A stretch of 64,000 nt of DNA, taken from assembly GCF_037126285.1 (NCBI RefSeq), contig NZ_CP147012.1, positions 3,432,676 through 3,496,675 of the forward strand. Direction: 5' to 3'. Of this stretch, positions 1 through 8,465 are shown one piece after another. Position 1 is the stretch's first letter. Each line of letters opens with the position of its first letter. A model generated the notes under the pieces. The model did no database searches, was not told the origin of the DNA, and was given only the letters and a program-made list of their open reading frames with translations. This DNA comes from Bernardetia sp. MNP-M8. GTDB taxonomy: Bacteria; Bacteroidota; Bacteroidia; Cytophagales; Bernardetiaceae. The position numbers and the translations under genes are program-made.

Positions 1-430
1 AAATAGTAAAAGGTAATTTAGATTCTTCATAGATTTTGTATTTAAAAGTTAGATTAGACAGATATGTCTTACAATTAATTAACAATGAAAATACAAAGAG
101 CAGTAGAAATTGTACTAAAACGAGATGTTGATTTTTTGTTGATTGCTTATAAAACAACAAATTAATTATACATATTCTTTAAAATATGACACAAAAATCA
201 TCTACTATCATCCAAACAACTTTTCAAAATCTGATTTTCAATAAAAATTACATAGCTTTGAAATGTAGATATTTTTGTAGTTCTATTTCAGTTTGATTAT
301 CAATTTTTCTAAAGTGTTAAGGGATTGGATACATAATTTTACTTGAAAAAAAGCCTTTTTTTGCCTACCTTTATGTTTTTCGAAATGATTTAGAAATCTA
401 GATCAACTTTTTAAACCAAAACCCTACTCA
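1..430. other. Intergenic, no gene supported
   Basis: This AT-rich stretch precedes the first gene. The only small frame, a 26-codon ATG frame near position 84, has no recognisable product and no supporting context. The run of T-rich sequence near 343-362 is followed by the first gene's leader. I see no RNA gene here. Confidence 0.5.
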
Positions 431-886
431 ATGTCTATTTCAATAAAAAAGCTCACTCCAAGTTCTACTTTTGATACTTCTCTTTTAGAAGAAATAAATG
501 AATTTCTTTTTAAACATTTAGAACAATATGGCGATCCAAAAGCTGATATCAGAAAGGCTATGGATTATTCACTATCAAAAGAAACTGGAAAAGGAGGATA
601 TATTTTTTATGCAGTTGAAAATGAAGAAGGCAAAGAAAAAATTGTTGGTGCAACTGTCATCAATGAAACAGGCATGAAAGATTATATTCCAGAAAATATC
701 TTAGTTTATATTGCTGTTGATGGTTCGCAGCGTGGAAAGGGAATTGGTAAAAAAATAATGCAAGAAGCAATGAACAGTGTAAATGGCTCAGTTGCTCTTC
801 ATGTAGAACCTGATAATCCAGCCAAAAAACTCTATGAAAAACTAGGATTTACAAATAAGTATTTAGAGATGCGTTGGCAACAATAA
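431..886 (+). CDS. GNAT-family N-acetyltransferase
   Basis: A 151-residue protein with the Gcn5-related N-acetyltransferase fold. Its acetyl-CoA pyrophosphate loop reads RGKGIGKKIM at residues 101-110 (Q/RxxGxG/A motif A). The C-terminal beta strand and helix carry PAKKLYEKLGF, the usual end of this fold. It should transfer an acetyl group from acetyl-CoA to an amine in the cytoplasm, but the substrate cannot be read from the sequence. The length is normal for a single-domain GNAT. The ATG start follows an AT-rich leader without a Shine-Dalgarno sequence, which is normal in this phylum. The gene is probably monocistronic, since the next gene lies 140 bases on across a repeat-like gap. Confidence 0.9.
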   Translation: MSISIKKLTPSSTFDTSLLEEINEFLFKHLEQYGDPKADIRKAMDYSLSKETGKGGYIFYAVENEEGKEKIVGATVINETGMKDYIPENILVYIAVDGSQRGKGIGKKIMQEAMNSVNGSVALHVEPDNPAKKLYEKLGFTNKYLEMRWQQ

Positions 887-909
887 ATTTAGAAGTTAGA
901 TTGCTGAAG

Positions 910-1010
910 TTAGAAGTGAAGACAGAATAAAAATCAAATCTTGTATTTTCATTCTCTTGATTTTCCTCTTCTTCTCTGTGGTTAAAATGTATTTCAATTC
1001 TCACTTCTAA
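910..1010. repeat. Imperfect inverted repeat between two genes
   Basis: TTAGAAGTGA at 910-919 is the exact complement of TCACTTCTAA at 1001-1010. Related TTAGA/TCTAA words extend both arms to about 886 and 1024. The result is an AT-rich, locally repetitive spacer between the GNAT and M20 genes. Similar spacers occur at 39101-39175 and 38081-38113. Confidence 0.5.
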
Positions 1011-1026
1011 ACTCTAAATTCTAATT

Positions 1027-2202
1027 TTGTTACCTACTCGCCAACAACTTCATAAAATAGCCGAACTTTCCAATCAAGAATACAAAACAGCTAAGTTTGT
1101 AGTTGATTTTCTTACAACTTGTAATCCGACCTCTATCCATCAAAATATAGGAAATACAGGAATTATAGCAATTTGGGAAAGTGAAAATTTTGATACAACT
1201 AAACACAAAACGATTGCTTTTCGTGCCGAATTGGATGCTTTACCTATTCCAGAACCAAATAATTTTGATTATAAATCAGAACATCAAGGAGTTTCGCATA
1301 AATGTGGACACGATGGACACATGACTATTTTGCTAGGAGTTGCTCAGTATCTGAAAGAAAATTTTGATACACTAATTCAGCAAAAAAATAAAAGAATAAT
1401 CTTACTTTTTCAGCCCGCCGAAGAAACAGGAGAAGGAGCTTTACAAATGCTTGAAGATAAGCAACTACAAAAACTACATTTCAAAATTGATTATTTCTTT
1501 GCTCTTCACAATATTCCTTCTTACGAAAAAAAACTAATTGTTTGTAGAGAAAAAACCTTTGCAGCAGCTTCTACAGGAATAATTGTAGAATTTGAAGGCT
1601 TGATTTCACATGCAGCCGAACCTCAGAATGGAAAAAACCCTGCTTTAGCATTAAGCGAACTAACTACTTTTCTTTATTTTTTATCAGAGAATATTATCAA
1701 AGAAAAAGAAAATAAAGATTTTGTGTTGGTAACTGTTGTAGATGCTATTTTAGGAGAAACCTCAAGAAAATCATTGGATGATATTGCCTTTGGTGTTTCG
1801 CCTGCAAAGGCTCGTGTTTGTGCTACTCTTCGCAGTTATTTAGATGAAGACTTACAGCTTCTTTCTCAGAAAACAGAACAAAAAGCCCAAGAATTAGCTA
1901 ATAAGCATGATTTAAAACTCAAAATCAGTTATTCAGAGAAATTTGCAGCTACTACCAATACACCAAAAAGCGTAGAGCTTATTAAAAAAGCAGCTAAAAA
2001 ACTAGATTTAAAGTATCAAAACAAAGAAAAACCATTTAGTTGGTCTGAAGATTTCGGACAATTTACGCAGCATTTTGAAGGAGCTATGTTTGGATTAGGT
2101 TCTGGAACGAATACACCAGAACTTCATCATTCAAATTATGATTTTCCTGATGATATTACTCAAACTGGAATAGATATGTTTGTAGAATTAATCCAAAGTT
2201 AG
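1027..2202 (+). CDS. M20-family amidohydrolase/peptidase
   Basis: A 391-residue metalloamidase of the M20D (hippurate hydrolase/IAA-amino-acid hydrolase-like) group. It shows FRAELDALPIPE at about 65-76, the metal-binding HKCGHDGHM at 91-99, QPAEETGEG at 129-137 with the catalytic and metal glutamates, HNIP from residue 161, and a late conserved LHHSNYDFPD. These supply the usual Cys/His/Glu ligands of a two-metal hydrolase of N-acyl amino acids or small peptides. It has no signal peptide, so it is cytoplasmic. The start is TTG: the family's N-terminal 'H..PELS..E' region begins at residue 9 (HKIAELSNQE), and no nearby ATG would preserve it. The dimerisation (lid) domain occupies roughly residues 180-295. 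The substrate is unknown. Confidence 0.9.
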   Translation: MLPTRQQLHKIAELSNQEYKTAKFVVDFLTTCNPTSIHQNIGNTGIIAIWESENFDTTKHKTIAFRAELDALPIPEPNNFDYKSEHQGVSHKCGHDGHMTILLGVAQYLKENFDTLIQQKNKRIILLFQPAEETGEGALQMLEDKQLQKLHFKIDYFFALHNIPSYEKKLIVCREKTFAAASTGIIVEFEGLISHAAEPQNGKNPALALSELTTFLYFLSENIIKEKENKDFVLVTVVDAILGETSRKSLDDIAFGVSPAKARVCATLRSYLDEDLQLLSQKTEQKAQELANKHDLKLKISYSEKFAATTNTPKSVELIKKAAKKLDLKYQNKEKPFSWSEDFGQFTQHFEGAMFGLGSGTNTPELHHSNYDFPDDITQTGIDMFVELIQS

Positions 2203-2294
2203 AGGTATAAAATGTAATAGCCTATTTTTTGTCTTCTGAATTTAATTTAATTTCGTACATTTCAATTTCAAAATTATATACTTTAAAAATTGAC

Positions 2295-2810
2295 ATGAAA
2301 AATCCTGTTGTTCGATTTGTGATTTTATTTGTAGCTATTTATGGAAGTTGGTATTTATTGTATGAACTTTGGCTGGCAGAAAACACTCCAATTGATACAA
2401 TTTTGATAGAATGGGTAGGACAAAGCAGCACAAAACTATTAACATGGTTGGGATTTGAAGCCTCTTATCAGTCAATGGCTCACACGGTTTATCTCAATTC
2501 TTTGGCTTGTGTTTCAGTAGGTGCGCCCTGCAATGGACTGGCTCTTTTTGCTCTTTTTGCTTCTTTTATTTTGGCTACTCCTGTTTCTGTGAAGCCCAAA
2601 CTTTTATTTATTCCTTTGGGAATTGTCGTTATTTTTCTTCTCAATGTAATTCGTATTTCTGCTCTTACTCTCAACTTCAAATATTATCCTGAAAGTGTAG
2701 ATTTTAATCATCATTATGTATTTACGTTTATTGTGTATGGTATTACTTTTTGGATTTGGATGATTTGGGTAAATAAATTTATGATTCCAAGTTTGAAAAC
2801 AAAATCTTAA
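2295..2810 (+). CDS. Exosortase family protein (Bacteroidetes type)
   Basis: A 171-residue integral membrane protein with five or six hydrophobic segments. It carries the three signature catalytic positions of exosortases/archaeosortases: Cys79 in GAPCNGL, Arg120 in NVIRIS and His140 in FNHHYVF. Members are transpeptidase-like enzymes that process C-terminal sorting signals of exported proteins. It is shorter than proteobacterial EpsH (~280 residues) and matches the small XrtF/XrtX-type forms of Bacteroidetes, from my knowledge of these families. A TTG start 66 bases upstream is possible, but the ATG at 2295 gives the normal N terminus. The gene ends five bases before its membrane partner, so the two form an operon. 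No obvious substrate gene with a matching tail lies in the window. Confidence 0.85.
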   Translation: MKNPVVRFVILFVAIYGSWYLLYELWLAENTPIDTILIEWVGQSSTKLLTWLGFEASYQSMAHTVYLNSLACVSVGAPCNGLALFALFASFILATPVSVKPKLLFIPLGIVVIFLLNVIRISALTLNFKYYPESVDFNHHYVFTFIVYGITFWIWMIWVNKFMIPSLKTKS

Positions 2811-2815
2811 TTCCA

Positions 2816-3226
2816 TTGCAAAAAAAACTGTTTTACCTTTTACGTATTTTTGGAATAATTCTGCTTTTTTTAGGATGGTTTTTTTTAGGAATGAGCCGTA
2901 TGAAATTAGCAAGTTTTATTTCTGATACTTTCTCTTATCTTCCTTATATTTCTGTTTTGGATACAGGAATAGTAAGTTTATTGTTTGTTCTTCTCAATGG
3001 ATGGATTATTTGGTTGGCTTTTCTTTCTGTTCCAATTGTCAAAAAAACCATGATTATTCATTGTTTGATTTATATACTTGTTGTCACCCTAACGCTAATT
3101 TATAAATTCTTTGAGACAAAATTTTTATTTAATCTATCTGAAAATTTACTTCGGTTTTATTTTTCTCCTCTTATTCCTCTCTTTTGTACTCTAGTTTTTT
3201 ATATTTCAAAGAAATTAGAGTCTTAA
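2816..3226 (+). CDS. Small membrane protein, probable exosortase partner
   Basis: About 136 residues, mostly hydrophobic, with four predicted transmembrane segments (about 8-27, 45-70, 80-100 and 110-132). It has no catalytic motif that I can see. It starts only five bases after the exosortase stop, so the pair is very probably cotranscribed and translationally linked. Bacteroidetes exosortases are commonly followed by a small membrane protein of this size (exosortase-associated proteins of the XrtF/XrtX loci). I assign the role by that context and by topology, not by a recognised sequence signature. The start is TTG (TTG CAA AAA AAA); a later in-frame ATG at about 2891 would delete the first membrane segment. 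Confidence 0.65.
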   Translation: MQKKLFYLLRIFGIILLFLGWFFLGMSRMKLASFISDTFSYLPYISVLDTGIVSLLFVLLNGWIIWLAFLSVPIVKKTMIIHCLIYILVVTLTLIYKFFETKFLFNLSENLLRFYFSPLIPLFCTLVFYISKKLES

Positions 3227-3258
3227 AAAAAAAGTTCTCTGACAATTTTTGTACTATG

Positions 3259-3280
3259 TCGTTGGTGTACTCACCGACGA
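3259..3280. repeat. GTTGGTGT-type intergenic palindrome, copy a
   Basis: TCGTTGGTG at 3259-3267 pairs with CACCGACGA at 3272-3280 (eight of nine bases) around a four-base loop. It lies between the convergent exosortase operon and batD. It is one of at least eight related palindromes scattered through this window, all in spacers. Confidence 0.65.
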
Positions 3281-3386
3281 TCATCAATATTCTGCAAAAA
3301 TTGTCAAACAACCAAAAGAAATCATTCACAGAAAAATACTAACTTTTTCCTGTGAATGAATCTTGTTTCTTTGTCGTTTCCGTTTT

Positions 3387-4862
3387 CTATTCCTCTTTAT
3401 CTAAGTCTCTTTGACGTATTTTTTTACCTACCAAAATGCTTAATCCTAATACTAAGACGAGTAAAATAGCTATTCCATTGATTCCATATTTTTCCCATGT
3501 TATTTCATTTTTACTTCTCAAACTATTACTCTCTTCATTAATTCTATCATAAAAAGAACCTAAATCAGCATTTCCAATAGAAGCATTTTTTCTACTTTCT
3601 CCTGTTACACTCAATGTTATATTTGACGAAAGTGTGTCATAATTGCCCTTTTTGGTATTGAAGAATATATAACTAAAATAATCCTTCATTGGATAAAGCC
3701 CTGGTTCATTTGGAATGATATAATAATTAAAATCCTTCGTGCCATAAACAGCATTATTATTTCTTCGTAGCATTTCAGAAATAGTAGGTTCATAAAAATC
3801 AAAATTTGCTGTCTTTGGAAGCTGTGGTTTTTCGATAACAGACAAATTACCTTCTCCTTCAATTCTAAATTGATACTGTACACTTTGTCCTGTTTTCAAG
3901 TCTTTACTTCCTACTTGTTCCTTTAAGATATAATTTCCTACTGGCACTTGGTCTTTGAGTGGGTGTGGAGGTAATTCTTTAACAGTAATGGAAATAGGTT
4001 CACTATAATAGGTTTTGATATTCTCTTTCATCTGATTAAAAATACTTTGGGAATTGACAGCAACATCATATTTTACCATTTTGAAAGGAATAGCAGGAAT
4101 AGATATTTTTTGAGGACTTAAAGAATAAAAAACAGCTTGATACACTTTATACTGGCGATAATCTTTACCTCTTATTTTGACCATTTCTGGGACAGGCTGA
4201 ATAATATTAAAATTCTCTTCAAGGGCATTCTTTGGTCTTATTTGTTTTAATATTTCGGCTTTCTGTTCTCCTAATTCATAAAAATTAAGCGTTGCACGAT
4301 TTGAAACGGCTACATAAAAAGACATAGTAATTGTAAATCCTTCTCCTGTATATGGGTTTTGTTTGTTTGTTGTGATAGCAAAAAAAGCATCATCTTTTAC
4401 TGAAATATATTCTGTATTTTCAGTTTTGCCCCAAAAGCTATCAAATGGATTTGTAGTGGTAGACTTGCCTTTTACATCAATGCTTGCACCTGCATGGCGT
4501 ACTTTTTCACCATTAACAGTCATATCAAAAGGACGTAAAAAATACGTTCCCTGCCTAGAAGCTCGGTAGCGTTGTGTAACAGCTTGGGTTTTGGAAACCT
4601 GACCATTTACAAAGTTTATTGACTGTGAAGTATATATTTCAGCTTTATCCATTCCATTTATTTTAGGAAATTCAGAGTATTTTTTTAATTCTCCATCTTT
4701 TACTGTGACTGTAACTTCAAAATCTTCATTCAAACCAATGGTTGTAGTTCCTACTTGAAGGGTTATTTCTTGGCAAAAAGCTGTTTGGGGAGCTATAATT
4801 ACCACAAAAATTACAAACCAAAATATTTTCCAATTCAATCTGTTGATAATCAATTTATTCAT
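3387..4862 (-). CDS. batD: BatD family protein (aerotolerance-type membrane protein)
   Basis: A 491-residue protein with an N-terminal signal peptide (hydrophobic to about residue 29, then AFCQE). A series of immunoglobulin-like beta domains begins with LQVGTTTIGLNEDFEVTVTV and continues with the typical 'RQGTYFLRPFDMTVNGEKV' stretch. A C-terminal transmembrane helix (about 458-480) is followed by a charged cytoplasmic tail. This is the BatD/oxygen-tolerance architecture. Most of the protein would lie in the periplasm, anchored in the inner membrane. Bat proteins usually sit with moxR, batA, batB, batC and batE, but none is next to this copy, so it is a detached BatD or a paralogue. Its exact biochemical activity is not established. 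The ATG start is at the signal peptide. Confidence 0.85.
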   Translation of the reverse strand: MNKLIINRLNWKIFWFVIFVVIIAPQTAFCQEITLQVGTTTIGLNEDFEVTVTVKDGELKKYSEFPKINGMDKAEIYTSQSINFVNGQVSKTQAVTQRYRASRQGTYFLRPFDMTVNGEKVRHAGASIDVKGKSTTTNPFDSFWGKTENTEYISVKDDAFFAITTNKQNPYTGEGFTITMSFYVAVSNRATLNFYELGEQKAEILKQIRPKNALEENFNIIQPVPEMVKIRGKDYRQYKVYQAVFYSLSPQKISIPAIPFKMVKYDVAVNSQSIFNQMKENIKTYYSEPISITVKELPPHPLKDQVPVGNYILKEQVGSKDLKTGQSVQYQFRIEGEGNLSVIEKPQLPKTANFDFYEPTISEMLRRNNNAVYGTKDFNYYIIPNEPGLYPMKDYFSYIFFNTKKGNYDTLSSNITLSVTGESRKNASIGNADLGSFYDRINEESNSLRSKNEITWEKYGINGIAILLVLVLGLSILVGKKIRQRDLDKEE

Positions 4863-4953
4863 AGTTACTTTATTAATTATTTTATTTATACTGCTCTTCT
4901 AATAATAGAAAAATTATATCTCCTTTACTAAAACAAGCATTTTCTTATTTTTC

Positions 4954-4989
4954 AAATGTAAAACAGGGTTGAAACCCTGTTTTACATTT
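4954..4989. repeat. Long palindrome with GGGTT-GA-AACCC core
   Basis: AAATGTAAAACAGGG (4954-4968) is exactly complementary to CCCTGTTTTACATTT (4975-4989). The six-base centre TTGAAA can pair two more bases. No T-tract follows on either side, so it is not a classical terminator. Other long palindromes with a similar GG-TT-AA-CC core lie at 25944-25989 and 42881-42906. Confidence 0.75.
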
Positions 4990-5002
4990 ATAATTCTGCC
5001 AT

Positions 5003-5023
5003 TGTCAGTGTCCTCACCGACGA
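5003..5023. repeat. GTTGGTGT-type intergenic palindrome, copy b
   Basis: The sequence TGTCAGTGTCCTCACCGACG (5003-5022) is a divergent copy of the copy at 3259-3280: the right arm CACCGACGA is the same. It sits 13 bases after the 4954-4989 palindrome, so two repeat types share one spacer. Confidence 0.55.
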
Positions 5024-5205
5024 TAGTAAAACACAAGCAAACTTTTCTGAACACTTACAAATTTTACTAAAATAGTATGTTTTTATTTTATACAGATTAG
5101 AACATCTTTTATTCTATGCAATTTGAGTTAAGTAATTACAAATAACTCTTTTTTTTATGGAAAAAGAAAGTTTGTAGATTTAGAATTTAGAAATATTATA
5201 ATCTA

Positions 5206-5250
5206 TAAAAAAACACCTATTAGAAGAAAAAATCTAACAGGTGTTTTCTT
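5206..5250 (-). terminator. Rho-independent terminator of the Sel1-like lipoprotein gene
   Basis: On the minus strand, ACACCTGTTAGA (5244-5233) pairs with TCTAATAGGTGT (5224-5213) and is followed by a run of T. It lies about 44 bases beyond the stop codon of the 5294-7468 gene. Confidence 0.85.
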
Positions 5251-5293
5251 AATTGTTTTCTTCTATATTCTAGTAATGATACTAAAGATATTT

Positions 5294-7468
5294 TTAGCGA
5301 ATTCCCAAATTTTGGTGCATTTCTAAAATAAAGTAACGCACAACAGCACGAATAGCATCTTTTTGAGAATCAGAAGAAACATTATGTTTTCTTAAAAAAT
5401 CATCTGAAAAAGATTTATCTCTATTAACAGTCATATAACCCGTACAGACGGCATTCTCTAACTTGTTAGTGCTTGGTTTACATATTACTCTAAAAAAGTC
5501 TGTTTTGCTTTGTTTCCAGCCGTAAGTCTGATATTTTGCTCCAAAAATAGTAACATTATATCCTTCTACATCTCCAGACTCACTTCCTCCTTTTACCATT
5601 TTTTCTACTTCAAGATTTGTACTATATGCGTTATTGGACTTATTATTTTTAATAGATTTTATTTCCATCAAAAAACGATCTGAATCTCCAAAACGCTTTA
5701 CTTCATAAAAATACTGAGTGCGAGTTTTGCTCACATCAACAATTCCTGTAAACCAACTTTCACTATTACCTTTCAAGCCGACTGCCCATTCTCTTCCCTC
5801 AGGTGCAAGCCAAGAATATCTAGGAACAGTTTTATTGAGTTCTTCAATCTGTTTGATGGTAGGAGAGTTTCCATAAATATCTTCTAAAACTTTTACTTTA
5901 GCACGCTTCAAAAGAGCATTTTTGCGTATTTCTTGTTTGACAGGTTTTCTTGACCAACGATTTTTTGGAGCAGCAGGTTCTGGGTCTAAATCATCTCTCT
6001 TAGACAAGTTTTCTATAAATTTTCTACCTTCTTCTAAATTATAAAAAGTTACGTTTTCTAAACGTTCTTTTTCATATTCATAAACTAAGTCTTCTTGTAC
6101 AAGACCTTTTAAGTCTAATCGTTGTTGAATAAGACTATCCAAATAAGGCTTTGCTAATGGTTCAAAAAATTTATCCTTTTCTAAAGCATTCTTAAAACTA
6201 TAAAGTTCAGAAGGAGTATCTGCTTTATCAAAAATATCATCTACTTGCTCCAAAAGAGTTTGTTTGTACTTTTCTACATTTGCAGGTGTCAAAAACTCTA
6301 TATTTTCAGGTGTAGTAATAGCATTTTTTATTGCAACTAAAGGACGAATATCACCTTGATAATGCTGATAATATTGAGGCATTTCTAAAGGAATATCAAT
6401 AAACATTGGACGTTCGGTAGTAAGTTTTCCAAGTCCTGTAAGAGTTTCTAACTGTGTTGAAATTTCTTTATATTCATCGATAGCATTATCCATATAAGGA
6501 AACTGTTCTTCACTAAAATTTTGATTTTTAAGGGCGTATAGTTTACGAAAAGCAATGACATGCTCTTTTCCTTCTTGCACAAGGGCTAATAAATAAGTAG
6601 CCTTTAACTGATGTTCTTTATTGGCAAATTTAGGAACTACGAAGTTACGGAGTAGTCTTTCAGTTTCTTCTTTTACCTCTTGAGGCTTTTCTGCTTGATG
6701 AACAAGGTAATTAGCATACTCTAATTTGGCAAGTTCACTCTCATCCTCTGCAAAACGCTTCATTACTTGATGTGCTTTATTTTTCTGATAAGCAAAAGGC
6801 ATCTCATTTATAAAATCACTACGACGATTTCTGAAAAATTGCCATTTTGCTTTCATGTAATTTACATTTTGGCTGTATCTTGCGCTATCTGTACTAGCAG
6901 CTTTATCTAAAAACTGCATACCTGTTGTATAGTCAATCTCAAACTCTAAGAAGTAACGTCCTAACAAAAACTGACTTTCTGCACTTGCTTCTGTTTTGGT
7001 AGCTTCTTTATACGTATCAAAAATATCCATCAGATAAAGATCTGTATTGTCTTGGTAATACATGTGCAAATCCATACTATCAGCTACTACATCTAACCAT
7101 TTTCTAGCTGCATCTAAATTTCTAGGAATATCTTCATTTCCAGTCATATAAATTTCAAAAAGCTCTCTAGCAGCAGGAACTTTCTGTGTCGAACTTGTAG
7201 CCATAGCTTGAGAATACCATTTTACAGCATTTTTGTAGTCTCTATACTCTCCACTTGTAAACATATCGCCCTTAAAAGCATTTGCAATTTTGAGCATAGC
7301 AGTAGAGTTTCCTGCTTTTGCTTGTTTTTTATAGACCTTATAAGTCTCTTTAGAAATAGTTTGGGGAGCAGAACCACAACTTGTCATCAAAAAAGATACT
7401 AGAAAAACTGAGAAAAAGAGCAGTAAAAGAGTTATATTTTTTTTTATATTTTTCATGAGAACTGACAT
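5294..7468 (-). CDS. Sel1-like repeat lipoprotein, 724 residues
   Basis: The N terminus is charged, then hydrophobic, and ends in a lipobox-like LMTSC at about residues 27-31, so the mature protein is a lipidated envelope protein. Residues about 45-180 hold Sel1/TPR-like helical repeats (KAGNSTAMLKIANAF, DYKNAVKWYSQAM, NLDAARKWLDVVAD). The middle is long and helical. The last ~160 residues are a separate, beta-rich globular region starting near RYSWLAPEGREWAVGL, which I do not recognise. The first ATG gives MSVLMKN; a second ATG four codons in would serve equally well. It is a single gene with its own terminator. A scaffold or binding role is likely for the repeats, but no partner is shown. 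Neighbours give no functional clue. Confidence 0.75.
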   Translation of the reverse strand: MSVLMKNIKKNITLLLLFFSVFLVSFLMTSCGSAPQTISKETYKVYKKQAKAGNSTAMLKIANAFKGDMFTSGEYRDYKNAVKWYSQAMATSSTQKVPAARELFEIYMTGNEDIPRNLDAARKWLDVVADSMDLHMYYQDNTDLYLMDIFDTYKEATKTEASAESQFLLGRYFLEFEIDYTTGMQFLDKAASTDSARYSQNVNYMKAKWQFFRNRRSDFINEMPFAYQKNKAHQVMKRFAEDESELAKLEYANYLVHQAEKPQEVKEETERLLRNFVVPKFANKEHQLKATYLLALVQEGKEHVIAFRKLYALKNQNFSEEQFPYMDNAIDEYKEISTQLETLTGLGKLTTERPMFIDIPLEMPQYYQHYQGDIRPLVAIKNAITTPENIEFLTPANVEKYKQTLLEQVDDIFDKADTPSELYSFKNALEKDKFFEPLAKPYLDSLIQQRLDLKGLVQEDLVYEYEKERLENVTFYNLEEGRKFIENLSKRDDLDPEPAAPKNRWSRKPVKQEIRKNALLKRAKVKVLEDIYGNSPTIKQIEELNKTVPRYSWLAPEGREWAVGLKGNSESWFTGIVDVSKTRTQYFYEVKRFGDSDRFLMEIKSIKNNKSNNAYSTNLEVEKMVKGGSESGDVEGYNVTIFGAKYQTYGWKQSKTDFFRVICKPSTNKLENAVCTGYMTVNRDKSFSDDFLRKHNVSSDSQKDAIRAVVRYFILEMHQNLGIR

Positions 7469-7807
7469 AATAATATTTAGGGATAGGAAAAAATGAGCTA
7501 AAAAGAGCAGCTAAATTTGATTAAAAAATTAGGTAAAATTAATTTTAGAGTGCTAATTTAAGGCTTTTAGTGTAAAAAAAGACATATTTTCTTAAATTTA
7601 TTCCAAATCAACTTATTGAGAGGTTAAAAAATAAAATTTGGCTTCGCATTTGTTTTAAATGAAGAAAAGTAGGTTTTATATTTCTATAACTTTTCAAATA
7701 CAGTTTTGTTATTTTGAATATTAAGCTACTTGATGTGTACTTAAACAAACTGCTCATATTCTCATAATTATCCCTACATTATTTCATTTTTATCTAACAA
7801 TAATCTC
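7469..7807. other. Divergent spacer, promoters only
   Basis: This is 339 bases between two divergent genes, so it must hold both promoters. It is very AT-rich. I see no gene, hairpin or dispersed repeat in it. Confidence 0.45.
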
Positions 7808-8308
7808 ATGAAAAAAATAACTTTATTTGCTGCTCTTATTTTTTGTTTTTTTGCCGTAAGTGGCTTTGTCTTTTTTTCTAAAAATGAAGTAAAAGAGGAA
7901 ATAACAACACTAGAAACAACTAAAAAATCTAAGATTGAATGGCTTACTTTTGAAGAAGCTATGGAAAAATCAGCGCAAGACAAAAAACCTGTTTTTATAG
8001 ATGTTTATACAGACTGGTGTGGTTGGTGTAAAAAAATGGACAAAAACACATTCCAAACTGATGAAGTAGTAGAATATGTAGCCAATAATTATCATGCTGT
8101 CAAATTAGATGCTGAAAGTGAAGATGCAACTTCATTTGACGGACAAAAACTAACTTATAGACAACTTTCTGGTGGAGTTTTCAAAATCACAGGTTATCCT
8201 TCTATTGTTTTGATAAATAATAAAAAAGAAGTTGCTGTTGCCCCTGGTTATAGAGAAAAAGACAACTTCATAGAAATGCTTGAGAAATTTAAGGCAGAAA
8301 CAAAATAG
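7808..8308 (+). CDS. Exported thioredoxin-like protein (CGWC)
   Basis: A 166-residue thioredoxin-fold protein with an N-terminal signal peptide or membrane anchor (residues about 4-23) and the redox motif DVYTDWCGWCKKMD, with the two active cysteines at 71 and 74. The cis-proline region appears as ITGYPSIVLINN. The CGWC motif followed by KKM is typical of the thioredoxin_7/DsbD-C-terminal-like group, so a periplasmic disulfide reductase or thiol-disulfide exchange role is likely. The length suits a single domain plus signal. It is monocistronic and closed by a strong hairpin terminator at 8331-8402. The ATG start is well placed before the basic-hydrophobic leader. Confidence 0.88.
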   Translation: MKKITLFAALIFCFFAVSGFVFFSKNEVKEEITTLETTKKSKIEWLTFEEAMEKSAQDKKPVFIDVYTDWCGWCKKMDKNTFQTDEVVEYVANNYHAVKLDAESEDATSFDGQKLTYRQLSGGVFKITGYPSIVLINNKKEVAVAPGYREKDNFIEMLEKFKAETK

Positions 8309-8330
8309 TATTTATACTAAAATAAAATCT

Positions 8331-8402
8331 AAACAGTTTTCTATTAAATTTTATTCATAAATCAAGTAATTATGAGCATAATTTAGAAAACTGTTTTTTT
8401 TT
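8331..8402 (+). terminator. Terminator after the thioredoxin-like gene
   Basis: AAACAGTTTTCTA (8331-8343) pairs with TAGAAAACTGTTT (8384-8396) and is followed by a T-tract. The 40-base loop is long, but the 13-base stem is perfect. Confidence 0.75.
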
Positions 8403-8465
8403 GATTAATTTGGCATACACATTTGTTAATTCCTCTTGTCATTTAATTTTTATTTATACAGATGT

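Larger units (their letters stand above)
4863..5205. other. Repeat-bearing spacer between batD and the Sel1-like lipoprotein
   Basis: No gene is supported in this spacer. It contains a near-perfect 36-base palindrome at 4954-4989, the GTTGGTGT-family copy at 5003-5023, and AT-rich filler that must include the batD promoter. I see no open frame with a recognisable product. Confidence 0.5.

Noticed and set aside
84-164. 26-codon ATG frame at the left edge
   Set aside because: It is too short, has no recognised product, and nothing supports its expression.
2229-2294. Extended TTG start of the exosortase
   Set aside because: The ATG at 2295 gives the normal N terminus; the added 22 residues look like spacer sequence.
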